From Diphasiastrum complanatum (taxonomy: Eukaryota; Streptophyta; Lycopodiopsida; Lycopodiales; Lycopodiaceae), in assembly GCA_029204225.1 (NCBI GenBank), contig CM055097.1, positions 49,416,754 through 49,480,753 on the forward strand: DNA of 64,000 bases, read 5' to 3'. The position numbers and the translations under genes are program-made. The notes beneath the pieces were generated by a model. The model had not been told where the DNA came from, made no database searches, and saw nothing but the letters and a program-made list of their open reading frames with translations. Below, piece after piece: positions 22,555 through 32,046 of this stretch (positions within the stretch are counted from its first letter, which is position 1; each line of letters opens with the position of its first letter).

Positions 22555-24100
22555 GCTACGCCAATTTTTCAGTTTACAGCATGTTTGGTTGATGGTTAGC
22601 TTGCATTAGGCATCTTGTCTTGGCATGAGTAGTGTTAAAATTGTATTTTAGGGTTAAATTTGGAGTGATTTTGCTTGATTTGAGTGGATCTTCTTGGTTG
22701 AAATCTGATTTGATTTTTGAACAGGGGAAGCTTTTCAGATTACTAAGATCCATTTGGATTTGAGAAATTAGAAAAAACAACAAAAATCGATCAAATCTGT
22801 CAGATTTTGGTCAAAAGGAGATAAAATTGTCATCAGAGATGATAACTGTTTACTCTTTTTCAGGTTACATTTGCAGAGTTGCAGCAACCTTCAGTTCTAC
22901 TCATAGAACCTTTAGATTAAACGACGAACATTCCTTCCCAGCAGATTTGTAGAAACATAAAAAAAACCATCAGAAAACACCAAAAAACACTCAAAACCCT
23001 AAAAAATATAAAAAAAAAACCTTCGTCCAATTCACTGTGCATAGTGTGATTCAGATCTATCTACTGCCAAATTTGCAAACGCTAATTCTGAAAAAAGAAT
23101 GTCAAAGTGACTGTTCATCTTGTGGCTGATAATTTTTTGTGAAGAGACACATTTTTACAAAATTATCAGTTTTCTTAGAAGACCCTTCGCTTGAAACCTT
23201 CACCAAAGTCCGTGTCAGTCTGACTTACTATTTTGGTTCATCAATCAGTTTGGTGAGCGATAAGCAGAGGCCACATGCCATATTGATCTATTTTTGTCAA
23301 AAAAGACTCTTTTTTGCAAAAATAACAGTATTACATTTGTAACCTTTGTCAAAACCTTCACTAAAATTTCAGAGGATACTATTTATAGTGAATCACCATT
23401 TTAAAGTTCAGTGAACGTTATTGTTACCAGGATCTAAAAAAATCTCTATTTTTACCCTCTCCAAACTACAAAAACTGTACTGTTTGTCCATTAGAACCTT
23501 CGCCAGTTCTACTCTTACTCTTTGTGAGTTCGGAGAAGGTTAATTTGTTCAGATTTGTCAAAAAATAGCCAGATCAGAGATTTTTTAAACCTAAAATAAC
23601 ACTGAAGAACTTTTACCGAGTCAACATTTGCCCATGAATCCTTCGTCCGTACTATTTATAGGTTCTGATTTTCCAGATCTAGCCTCTGTCAAAATTTTAA
23701 ACAATTCTGTTACAGTTTGATTCTGGATTCTGAGGAATCACCATTCTTAGAAGTGTTGATCCCTTGATCAAGATCTAATTTCCAAAAATCAGAAATCTGA
23801 TTATTTTCAAAGGATAGAGATTATAGATTTGATCTGACCTGGGATAGGATAATATTGAAAAATCTAGATCCAATCTCATTATCTGATTGACGTAATTTGG
23901 AATTATGGCTAAACAAGGACCTCTGAATTCACCACCAATTATTGCTAGAAGACCTCCTCAGTTAGATATACCAAAGTATCTGATCCTATTAGATTTCTCC
24001 AGATCTTTTCTGAATCATGTAAGGTTTATGACGAAGTTTTTCCAGAAGATATTGCGAGTTCCTCAGGCGTCAAAAACAGTCATGATCAGAAACTGAGGAG
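22555..24100 (+). other. gypsy leader without recognisable gag
   Basis: This long AT-rich region follows the primer site, with A-rich runs near 22955-23020. A short frame at 23905-24096 (MAKQGPLNSPPIIARRPPQ...) starts with ATG and could be a gag N-terminus cut after about 60 codons, but no gag motif is visible. No protease, RT or integrase of this element follows. Confidence 0.4.
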
Positions 24101-24479
24101 TCGTAGACGTCCGTGTTTTGATCAGAGTGAGTAAACAAGCGTGATCAAATAGCGATAGAGTGTATTCAAATCACAATAAGCATTCATCTATGTTATATAC
24201 AGATAGAAAAGCGTATTGCTGCTATATTACACTGAAGCACAACAATGACAGTTACAACCAGAATGACGGCGTAACTGGGAGGCTCAAATAATACGTCTCA
24301 TGGATGGAGTGTCTCGTGTAATCTGTGCTGGGATGATCTTTGTATAGATTTTGGCCATGTATTAACTACATTAAATGATTGTCACCTAATTAGGTAAGCC
24401 GTTGTACTTGAAAGTATATGACTTTTGTGACAACTGTACATAGTGTATACTGTCAATGAATAGGGAATGTTGACGTGGA
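24101..24479. other. non-coding interval, nothing recognised
   Basis: Mixed AT-rich sequence between the truncated gypsy leader and the motif array. No family signature was seen on either strand. Confidence 0.4.
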
Positions 24480-24870
24480 CAAGGACGTCGCAAATTCTCT
24501 CACTTCGCATTTTACGTGAAGTGGTTTTCTCTCACTTCACAAATTTTGAGAAGTGGCTGGGGATGTTCCTCATTCAAAATAGACGACCTTCGGCATTTTC
24601 TCTCTCTTTGGGATTTTGCGAAAAAGCTGAGGGTGCCCTTAAAAAGGCAAAGGTGCCCTCAAAAAGACGGAGGTGTCTTTAAAACGATTTAACTTATGAA
24701 AATAGATGACCTTTGGGAAGTTTCTCACTCTTCGCATTTTTCGGAAAAATGCAAAAAGGCCGAAGGTGTTAAAAACATTTAAACTTTTGAACTGTGCATA
24801 AGTTGAACTTTTGAACTATGCAAGTGCCGCATTTCGGGGAAATGCAAAAAAGCCGAAGCTGTTGAAAACA
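24480..24870 (+). repeat. degenerate array of GAAGGTGCC / TTCGCATTTT motifs
   Basis: Short imperfect units recur here: GAGGGTGCCCTTAAAAAGG, AAAGGTGCCCTCAAAAAGA, GGAGGTGTCTTTAAAA and CGAAGGTGTTAAAAA, alternating with CACTTCGCATTTT- and GGAAAAATGCAAAAA-like units. The same vocabulary fills 40180-40480. It is probably part of an LTR of an unnamed element. Confidence 0.65.
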
Positions 24871-24900
24871 TAGTTCATTTCTAAAGACTGTCACGACACT

Positions 24901-24980
24901 TAGAGTATTTTTGCAAACTGTCACAAAAGTAATGTATTTCTGCAGACTTGTTCTAAATGCAAGTTTGTGGAAGTCTTGGA
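24901..24980 (-). repeat. 80-bp repeat E, copy 2
   Basis: Reverse complement of 7401-7482, as described there. Here it directly abuts the truncated start of a copia gag at about 24980, in opposite orientation to that gag. Confidence 0.7.
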
Positions 24981-26468
24981 AGATGCCGACTCCCAAATAT
25001 CCCACGTTACCACATGCAAAACCTCTAAGGATGCATTAGATTTGCTATCGAATCTCTATGAGACTCATGATGTAACCACTAGATTATATCTTAGAAGGAA
25101 GTTCTTTACTCTTAACATGTCTGATTCTACGGCCATCACTTCTCACATCAATAGCTTCAAGTCTTTATTGGATTAGTTATCAGTTGTAGGATGTTCTATT
25201 CAAGATGATGATGTCGTTATGACCTTGTTTTCTTCTCTTCCAAAGTCATATGAGCACTTTGTGGTGATGATCTCCACACAATCCGACCTCACTCTTCAAA
25301 AGGTGATTGGTCACCTACTTCAAGAAGAAATGTGGAGAAAGACTAGTAGCCCGTCTATCAAAGACAAATTCATGGCTTTATACACCAAGAAGAAAGACTA
25401 CTCCAAGGGCAAGAATCAAGTGCAACAACAACAGTAGAAGCCTCACACTCAAGGTGAGAATAGTGGATCATGCAAGAAGCTTTTATGCAGATATTACAAG
25501 AGAGCCAATCACAACATCAAGGAGTGTCATATCCGGATCTACAACGAGGCAAAGAACCAACAACAGAAGCAACCAGACTCGTCCAACATGGCGGGATTCA
25601 AGGAGCAAGATACACATTTGTTAATGGTTTACAACAACATCAACGAAGATTGTGATAGCTAGTACCTGGACAGTGGCGCTACCCAAGACATGACCTCTTG
25701 CATGGAATGGTTTACCGAGTATGCAACTTACAATAGAGATCAATTCATCTACCTTGGAGATTCAAGCACCATACGTGTGGAAGGCAAAGGGACAGTCAAG
25801 ATTACATTCAACAACAATCTATCTATTTGTGTTCCCAACGTCCTTCATGTTGCTCAACTTGTTATCAGTCTCTAAGATAACTGATGAGGGCTACATTGTT
25901 ACTTTCTCATCTCAGCAGTATACAATATTCGAGGAGGATACTACTCTGACTACATGCACTAGAGTCGGAAATCTTTACGTACTCTCTAATTCAGTTGCAT
26001 TAGCTAGCATCTCTCATGAAAATGTAAACGATAATGCTATTTTGTGGCATAGTCGATTTGGACATGTGAATACAAGATCACTTTCCTATATGCGTTGTAA
26101 TAACTTAGTTGATGGATTGTATTTCTCTTCTTCATTAGATAGGAAATCTTTCTTTTGTGAATCATGCGTCTATGGCAAATACTCTAGAAGCAAGTTTCTT
26201 AAATCACATTCCATCAAAACAAAACATGTATTGGATCTTGTATATAGCGAGCTTTGTGGTCCAATGCCAACTCCGTCCTTAGGAGATGCAATCTATTTTA
26301 TCACTTTCATAGATGATAATTCTAGATGGTCTATAGTCATGTTCATTAAGCACAAATCTGAAGCCTTTGAATGCTTCAAGAGATTCAAGGCCATGGATGA
26401 GACACAAATGTCTACAAAAGTGAAGGCACTCTGAACTTATGGTGGCGGCGAATACATCTCTAATGAGA
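24980..26468 (+). pseudogene. copia gag (C-part), protease and integrase N-part
   Basis: Begins inside gag (SQISHVTTCKTSKDALDLLSNLY), with RRKFFTLNMS, MTLFSSLP and STQSDLTL following. A knuckle region CRYYKRANHNIKEC has lost one of its Cys residues. Next come protease (YLDSGATQDMTSCMEWF, 25664-25875), the LLSVSKITDEGY spacer, pre-integrase (LWHSRFGHVNTRSLSYMRCNNL, CESCVYGKYSRSKF) and integrase core to GGGEYISNE (26468). Catalytic Asp in TFIDDNS is present; the second core Asp motif is damaged (LRTDGG reads L-stop-TYGG). It is joined at 26468/26470 to an oppositely oriented gag. Confidence 0.85.
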
Positions 26469-26469
26469 T

Positions 26470-26945
26470 AATGTAGAGGGCAAGCTTGAAAACAATGTCA
26501 TAATTGCATCTTTATCGTCTATGACTGATCCGACAACAGCCATCTGTTGCAAGAGATTCTTAAATTGATTAACGTGACTCTGAAGAGAATCAACATTAGA
26601 CATCTTGAATGTGAAGAATTTTCCTAGTAGATGTAACTTAGTAGTTACGTCTCTCACGTCATATACTGAGTTCAAGATGTCCCAAACGACTTTTGAAGTT
26701 TTAGCTTCAGCTATGTGTCCAATCTGTGTATCTGATATATTGAGGATAATAAGCGTGAAAGCTTTGCCATCCTTCGATTTCCACTTTGAGTCTTCTGTGT
26801 CATCTTCAGGTCTTACTTCTGTACCTGTAACAACATCCCACAACTCGCTGGCAGTTATCAAAGTCTTCATCTTAAATTTTAACAAATGATAATTGGATCC
26901 ATTCAACTTGTCTGCAATAAGACCAGCTTTACTTTGAGAATCCAT
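26470..26945 (-). pseudogene. copia family A gag N-terminal part
   Basis: On the minus strand from 26945: MDSQSKAGLIADKLNGSNYH, LLKFKMKTLITASELWDVVTG, WKSKDGKAFTLIILNISDTQ, LGKFFTFKMSNVDSLQSHVNQ and DAIMTLFSSLP at the cut. Open for 158 codons, and better preserved than the 5025 copy. The first part of its leader (to about 27060) is also present, but the primer site and LTR are not. Its continuation (GAGAA.TGGGTGATGATCAT...) is found in plus orientation at 10791, which is the basis of the inversion finding. Confidence 0.9.
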
Positions 26946-27060
26946 CCGGAACTTAGTCTGTCCATTGTATCGATGACGCTAAGTTGTAGTAATGCCAACA
27001 ACAGGAAATCAATTCTCTGGTACTGAAAGATTGAAAGGAACTGAAGAGTTTGATAGCGTA

Positions 27061-27300
27061 AGTGGCTATCGCGCAGACTGTTGGGTCAGGACAGTTGAAA
27101 TATTTATTAGAGAATTGGGTGAGAGCCCTTTGAGCGTCTACATCAATATCTCAACCGTGCTCTGAAGGAATTCTTGGCCAATTGCAATTCTGGATGGTGA
27201 TCTTGTCCGGAGGAGTGTCGCATTCCGTCCATTTGATCGTCATGTGCATGGCAGGAAATACGCGTTCACCCGTAACTGTTGTGGACTTGTCACGTAGGCT
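27061..27300 (-). other. unassigned, possibly gypsy-derived
   Basis: A minus-strand reading of about 80 codons with one stop (SLRDKSTTVTGERVFPAMHM) abuts the gag leader on one side and gypsy integrase-derived sequence on the other. No domain was recognised. Confidence 0.25.
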
Positions 27301-28080
27301 TTGATGGCCGCAGGGTCCTGTTCAAAGAGCTACTGGTGTCACCCAGGTTGTGGTTGGAGGGCGGGTAGTGATTGCAGCTCATTTCCTTTTATTGTTTGTG
27401 CCGAAAATGAGATCTGCCAGCCGTCTCTTGATGACTCGTGGGGATATTTGGCTAAAACTTCATCGATTTTTTCCTCCATGGACTTGGGGCGTCGAAAGGC
27501 CTGGCTGACAGATATGTTGTGTGAGCTTCTTGATGAGGAGGCTTGTCCTTCCTCATGGCTATGGCTAGGACTTGTGTCTTTGCCTTGCCCACAAAGCAGC
27601 ATGCAACTTGTGTTCCCATCCAATCTGCTAGCTTCGATTGTTTTCGTGAGCACGCTACACATGATCTTATTGGATGATTCTACTTGCCCATTACCGCGAG
27701 GATAATAAGGCGTACTGGTTCTATGGATCACGAAGAAATTCCTCCAACATGACCTTGATGGTCTCATTGATGAAATGACTTTTGCGATCGCTGACTATCT
27801 CCACCGAGCATCCAAAGTTCACAATGATATTTTCATAGAGAAACTTGGTAGTAGTCCTAGCATCAGCTACTCTTACTGCCTTGGATTCGACCCACTTGGT
27901 GAGATAGTCGATGGCCACGATTATGTATCGAGCCTGGGTACTTGCTACAGGGTGAATCGGACCAATGTAATCCAATCCCCACTTTTCGAATGGTGCTCAT
28001 CTACCAGCCTCTCCTTGCAGGATGCTCTCGCACAATTGTTGGCCAGCCAACAGTCACCTACCTTCACCTCCTCTCCTACG
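27301..28080 (-). pseudogene. gypsy integrase core fragment
   Basis: Minus-strand 28050-27721 reads WGLDYIGPIHPV, YIIVAIDYLTKWVESKAV, FLYENIIVNFG and EIVSDRKSHFINETI. That gives the first catalytic Asp (DYIGP), second Asp (SD) and surrounding Ty3/gypsy integrase text. After a frameshift at about 27740, 27700 downward has TPYYPRGNGQVESSNKI with the Glu of the DDE triad. The rest to 27339 is degraded, though ASSSRSSHNISVSQAF could be a linker. No RT, RNase H or LTR is attached. Confidence 0.8.
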
Positions 28081-28157
28081 CCTTCCACTCCACCACACAC
28101 TAGCCTAGCACATGCTAGACCCATTCGCTCTTCTCCCATGATTCAGATCGTACCCCT

Positions 28158-28321
28158 ATGCATAGCCCTATCCGCCCTGTAATTACTTTTCCTATCACTA
28201 TTGCCATCTCAAGCCCCATTGCATCCGCCATCGCATCTGCCTCAAGCCCCGTCTCATTCGCCATCGCCACTCTTGCCATCGCCACCTCATCCCCTCTATC
28301 TGTCTCTATTCCACTTGTTTC
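28158..28321 (+). pseudogene. 5' part of an interrupted Pro/Ser/Thr/Ile-rich frame
   Basis: The ATG at 28158 opens a frame rich in SSP, AIA and IAT repeats that is cut at codon 54 by the copia insertion at 28322. Across the insertion the same frame resumes at 34348 (SSPALPTLISTVTVPL...) and continues to a TAG at 34541, with the same unusual composition. The function is unknown; low-complexity composition makes chance openness possible. Confidence 0.45.
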
Positions 28322-28597
28322 AGCTAGAATTAAAGTTAGAATCACAGTGTTACTGTACTGTGGGTCCTATTAGTGGATAAGGATCAGTTGGCCTCGCCAC
28401 GAGGCAAGTCGATGGGACACGCGTCCCGCCAACGGCAACCTGGGTCATGCATGGGTTGCCTGAGTGAACAACTATATGTACAGTGTAATTTCATTTTGAG
28501 AAATACAGTTGCTATGTGAGCTTGCTGAGGAGAGTGATTTTTAGTCTGTGTTACTGTGTAGCATGATCTGTGTTCCTGTGCAAAGCAAATTCTAAGT
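28322..28597 (+). repeat. 5' LTR of the complete copia element
   Basis: 276 bp, bounded by the GTTTC duplication on the left and the primer site on the right. Termini are AGCTAGAATT...AAATTCTAAGT, an inverted TAGAATT/AATTCTA pair rather than the usual TG...CA. Contains ACTATATGTACAGTG near 28469, a possible TATA region. Confidence 0.92.
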
Positions 28598-28610
28598 TGG
28601 TATCAGAGCC
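28598..28610 (+). other. primer-binding site (initiator tRNA-Met)
   Basis: TGGTATCAGAGCC follows the LTR with no spacer. A perfect match to the plant copia consensus. Confidence 0.92.
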
Positions 28611-29905
28611 GTACATGGAGTGTACCCAGTACAGTGTCGCCATTGAAGAGAGCTTCGGGAGAACTGTCTTCTGAGAGTTTGGGGTTTTACGGCGGGTTGA
28701 AGACGGAAAGAGAAGCACTGGTGCACGGTTTCTAATTTATAGAGGCTTGCTAAGCTCAGCAGAGGGATTATTAGCCTGTGCATAGCATCAGACAGGAAAA
28801 AATTTGGTGAAAAATTGACAATTTCAAAGCCAGCTGAAAATTGAAACCGGACTTGGGGTTACGATTTTTATACATAACTGGTGATTTCTTCGCTGTTTGT
28901 GCACCATTTTGGATGTCGTAAGGACAGGAAGGAAGCTAATCACACTGTCAATCAGCCATGGAGAGATTCTGAGGTTTATGTCAGAGATTTGTCTCCAGAC
29001 AGTTAACCTAGCAGATTTGCGGTAAAAAGGTGAAAAAGCCACTTTGTCAAGTTGAGCTAAAATCACCGTTTCTCCACGGAATTTTCTGACTGAACACTCT
29101 ACAGTCATGGATTCAGTAGGGCGACCCTGCTCCAGGCCTCAGATCGTGCTCAAAACGATCCACAGGAGAGCTTGATCTGATAGTTTTCAGAGAAGGGAGG
29201 CGCGGCCGCAGGCAGGGAAGTCGCGGGCAGTTCGCGTGCCCAACGAGATGAAGAACTCAGTGTACCGAAGATCATAGCGTCTGTAGGAGTTTGGTTCGAT
29301 GCCCAGGTGTACTTTGAACCTTTAGATGAGGTGTCAAATGAATCAACGGTCCAGTGTGATGGGAGAGAAATTTGAACCACAATATTTGGTTCAGCCATTG
29401 GATGAGATTTGACCAGGGCCCTGAAGAATTGAAGTGCATTCTGGCCTTCAACTTCATTAAAAATTTTCATACTGAAAGTTGAGTTGGGTCCCTTCACAAG
29501 TGAAGAGTGAAGTTTCTTCAAAGTGAACAAACAGTTCAAAAGCTAGAAAAGTCCCTATTTTTGGGTCCTTTGCCCGTTTTGACCCAAACGAAAGGCTATA
29601 ACCTCCAAACGAAGGGCACCCGGACTGTACTTGCAGGTACGATACAACAAAACAGAGTGGGTGCAGCGGAGAAAGTGTTCGGAGTACGCCAAAAGTAGTT
29701 TCACCATTCTACTGGACACGTTGTTGGGAGTTGACGACTGAGTGCATTTCGGAAGGCGACGTCGATTTGGCTTTCAAATTGGTGGAAAAGTGGCGAGTGG
29801 CCTGGTAAGAAAAAAAGTGCAGGTCATTATTTTCAACTTCTGACATCACTATTGGCCTCAACATATTGTTCTTAGCCAGGGGTAGAAGTTTCAAGTAGTT
29901 TTGCG
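28611..29905 (+). other. long 5' leader of the copia element
   Basis: 1.3 kb with no sense reading frame that resembles a protein, unusually long for copia. It presumably holds packaging and dimerisation signals. An antisense open stretch (29150-29539) shows no domain and is taken as chance. Confidence 0.6.
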
Positions 29906-31231
29906 ATGGCAAACATAGGAGAGTCCATTTTGAGTGAAAGTAGCAAATTGGACGGGATTTCCAACTATGCAGTGTGGAAATTCAAAATGAAAAGCATACT
30001 GATGGAGAAAGATGTGTGGGAAGTCGTCACAGGTGATGAGAGAAGGCCGCCAAATGAAGCAGACATCAAAGTGTTCGACAAAAAGATGAGGAAAGCCTTG
30101 ACCTTCATTAACTTGTCAGTGAAGGATCACAACATTACCCACATTTGTGATGCTATTACACCCAAACAGGCATGGGATGTGCTAAAGGAGCAGTTCGAGA
30201 CGTCAAATCCGTCAAGAATCATGTTTCTGAAGTCAAAGTTGAATAGTGTCCGCATGGAACAAGGAGAGCACATTCAGATGTACATGACCAGAATCAAGAC
30301 AATGAGAGATGAATTGCATTCTATTGGAGAGCACATACGTGATGTGAAGCTGGTGCATAATGCATTATGTGGAATTGCAAAACCCTATTAGATGTTTGTG
30401 AGTGGAATAGCATCAAGAGAAATATTGCCAACATTTGACGAGCTCATAGGAATCTTGATGCAGGAAGAGCAACGACGAGAAATGGTGAAAGCTAGACGTC
30501 AAAATACTGATGATCAGGCACTTGCGACACGCCAAAAACAAGGCAAGGGCAAGGGCAAGAAGAAGACTAAGCAGGAGTTTGCCAAGTCTCAGGAGGATGA
30601 GGGATCTTCCAGCAATACTAAGAAGAAAGGCAAGTGCTTCCATTGTGGTAAAAAGGGCCACTGGAAGAGTGAATGTCACAAATTCCTGGCGGAACAAGGC
30701 AAGGGGAAAGCAAAACAAGCAGGTAACCTTGTCGATGAAGGTGAGATTGAAGACTCTAGCATCTTCATATCTGCATTGTCATCTAATCAAGATGATCAAG
30801 CATGGTATATTGACTCAGGAGCCACAAGACACATGACAGGTAACAAGAATTGGTTCAGTAGTTTGAAGGCGTTGGATAATGGAGCATCTGTTTCACAAGC
30901 AAATGGTGAAGTGTGCATGATCAAGGGGATAGGCACAGTTTCAATCCAACTGCCTGATGGCAAAAGCAAGATGATTAGGGAGGTACTTTACATACCAGGT
31001 TTGAAGAAAAATCTACTTTCTGTTGGAGTCATTACTGATCAAAAGTTAAAAGTAGAATTCGCCCATGATCATTGCTTTGTGAAGGATGCGAACCAAAAGT
31101 TCAAAGTTATTGCGAATGGAGTAAGAGAGCCCAATACAAAATTGTACAGGTTGAATGCTACAATCAACATGGACTTGTATCATCCGTTCCTTCGCAAACT
31201 GAGTTGTGGCACAAGAGGCTTGGTCACTTGA
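29906..31231 (+). pseudogene. copia gag and protease
   Basis: ATG at 29906. Residues 1-161 hold the copia gag core (YAVWKFKMKSILMEKDVWEVV, AITPKQAWDVLKEQFE, KLVHNALCGIAKPY). One in-frame TAG at 30389 interrupts it, and the same frame continues for 279 codons. That part has a Lys-rich stretch, a CCHC zinc knuckle CFHCGKKGHWKSEC (about 30637-30678), the protease active-site motif YIDSGATRHMT and REVLYIPGLKKNLLSVG. A frameshift near 31190 moves the reading into pre-integrase. The TAG lies within gag, not between gag and pol, so it looks like a lesion rather than programmed readthrough. Confidence 0.9.
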
Positions 31232-32046
31232 ACTTGGGAAGCCTCAGTTTGATGAGAAAATTGGAGATGGTAACAGGACTACCTACCATAGAAGATCACT
31301 TGAAATCGATGTGCGAATCTTGTATATATGGGAAGCAGCATCAAGAGAAGTTCAATAAAGGGGGTGTTGCAAGAGCAAAGAACATCCTGGATTTAATTCA
31401 CATAGATTTATGCGGGCCTATGAGGACCATGTCCTTAGGAAAAGCCTTCTATTTCATGACCTTTATTGATGATATGTCATGTAAGACGTGGATCTACTTC
31501 TTGAAGAAGAAATCAGATGCTTTTGAGAACTTCAAGAACTTCAAAAAAATCAGATAGGTGAGAAGATCAAAGTCCTAAGATCAGATAGTGGAGGTGAGTA
31601 TAAGTCTAATGACCAATGATCTTTGTGATCAATGTGGGATTAAAAGACAATTTACGCAAGCTCATACTCCTGCTCTCAATGGTGTAGCTGAGCGCAAAAA
31701 TCTTACGATTGTGGAAAGTGCCAGATCTATGCTAGTTGAGATGAAATTACCAAAAGATTTTTGGTCAGAAGCATGTAGCATGGCAGTCTATCTTCAAAAT
31801 AAAAGTCCTACCAAAAATAACACATGAGGAAGCATTCACAAAGAAGAAGCCAAAGGTGAACCACTTGCAAATCTTTGGATGTAAGTCCTTTGTACATATT
31901 CCTAAGGAAGAAAGACGTAAACTTGATGTAAAAGCTATCAAGTGCATATTCCTAGGATATGATGATCGCGTGAAGGGCTATAGATGTTTTGATCAAGTTG
32001 AAAACAAAATCCATATAGGCCGAGATTTATCTTTGATGAATCCAAC
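31160..32046 (+). pseudogene. copia pre-integrase and integrase
   Basis: LWHKRLGHLNLGSLSLMRK and CESCIYGKQHQEKF form the HHCC zinc region. The core follows with LIHIDLCGPM, MTFIDDMS (first Asp), VLRSDSGGEY (second Asp) and PALNGVAERKN (Glu), then SEACSMAVYLQNKSPT and IFGCKSFVHIPKEERRKLD, CIFLGYDDRVKGYRCF. All three catalytic residues are visible, but frameshifts at about 31550 (in a run of seven A), 31600 and 31820 break the frame. Confidence 0.9.

Noticed and set aside
24433-24682. Frame at 24467-24682 as a small gene
   Set aside because: It reads through the GAAGGTGCC motif array and has no protein-like features.
27301-28182. Two plus-strand frames (27301-27705 and 27775-28182) as candidate genes
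   Set aside because: The minus strand of the same region reads as gypsy integrase; the plus frames are its shadows.
29150-29539. 129-codon antisense frame in the leader of the complete copia element
   Set aside because: No domain, antisense within a retroelement leader, and an overlapping frame is open by chance as well.
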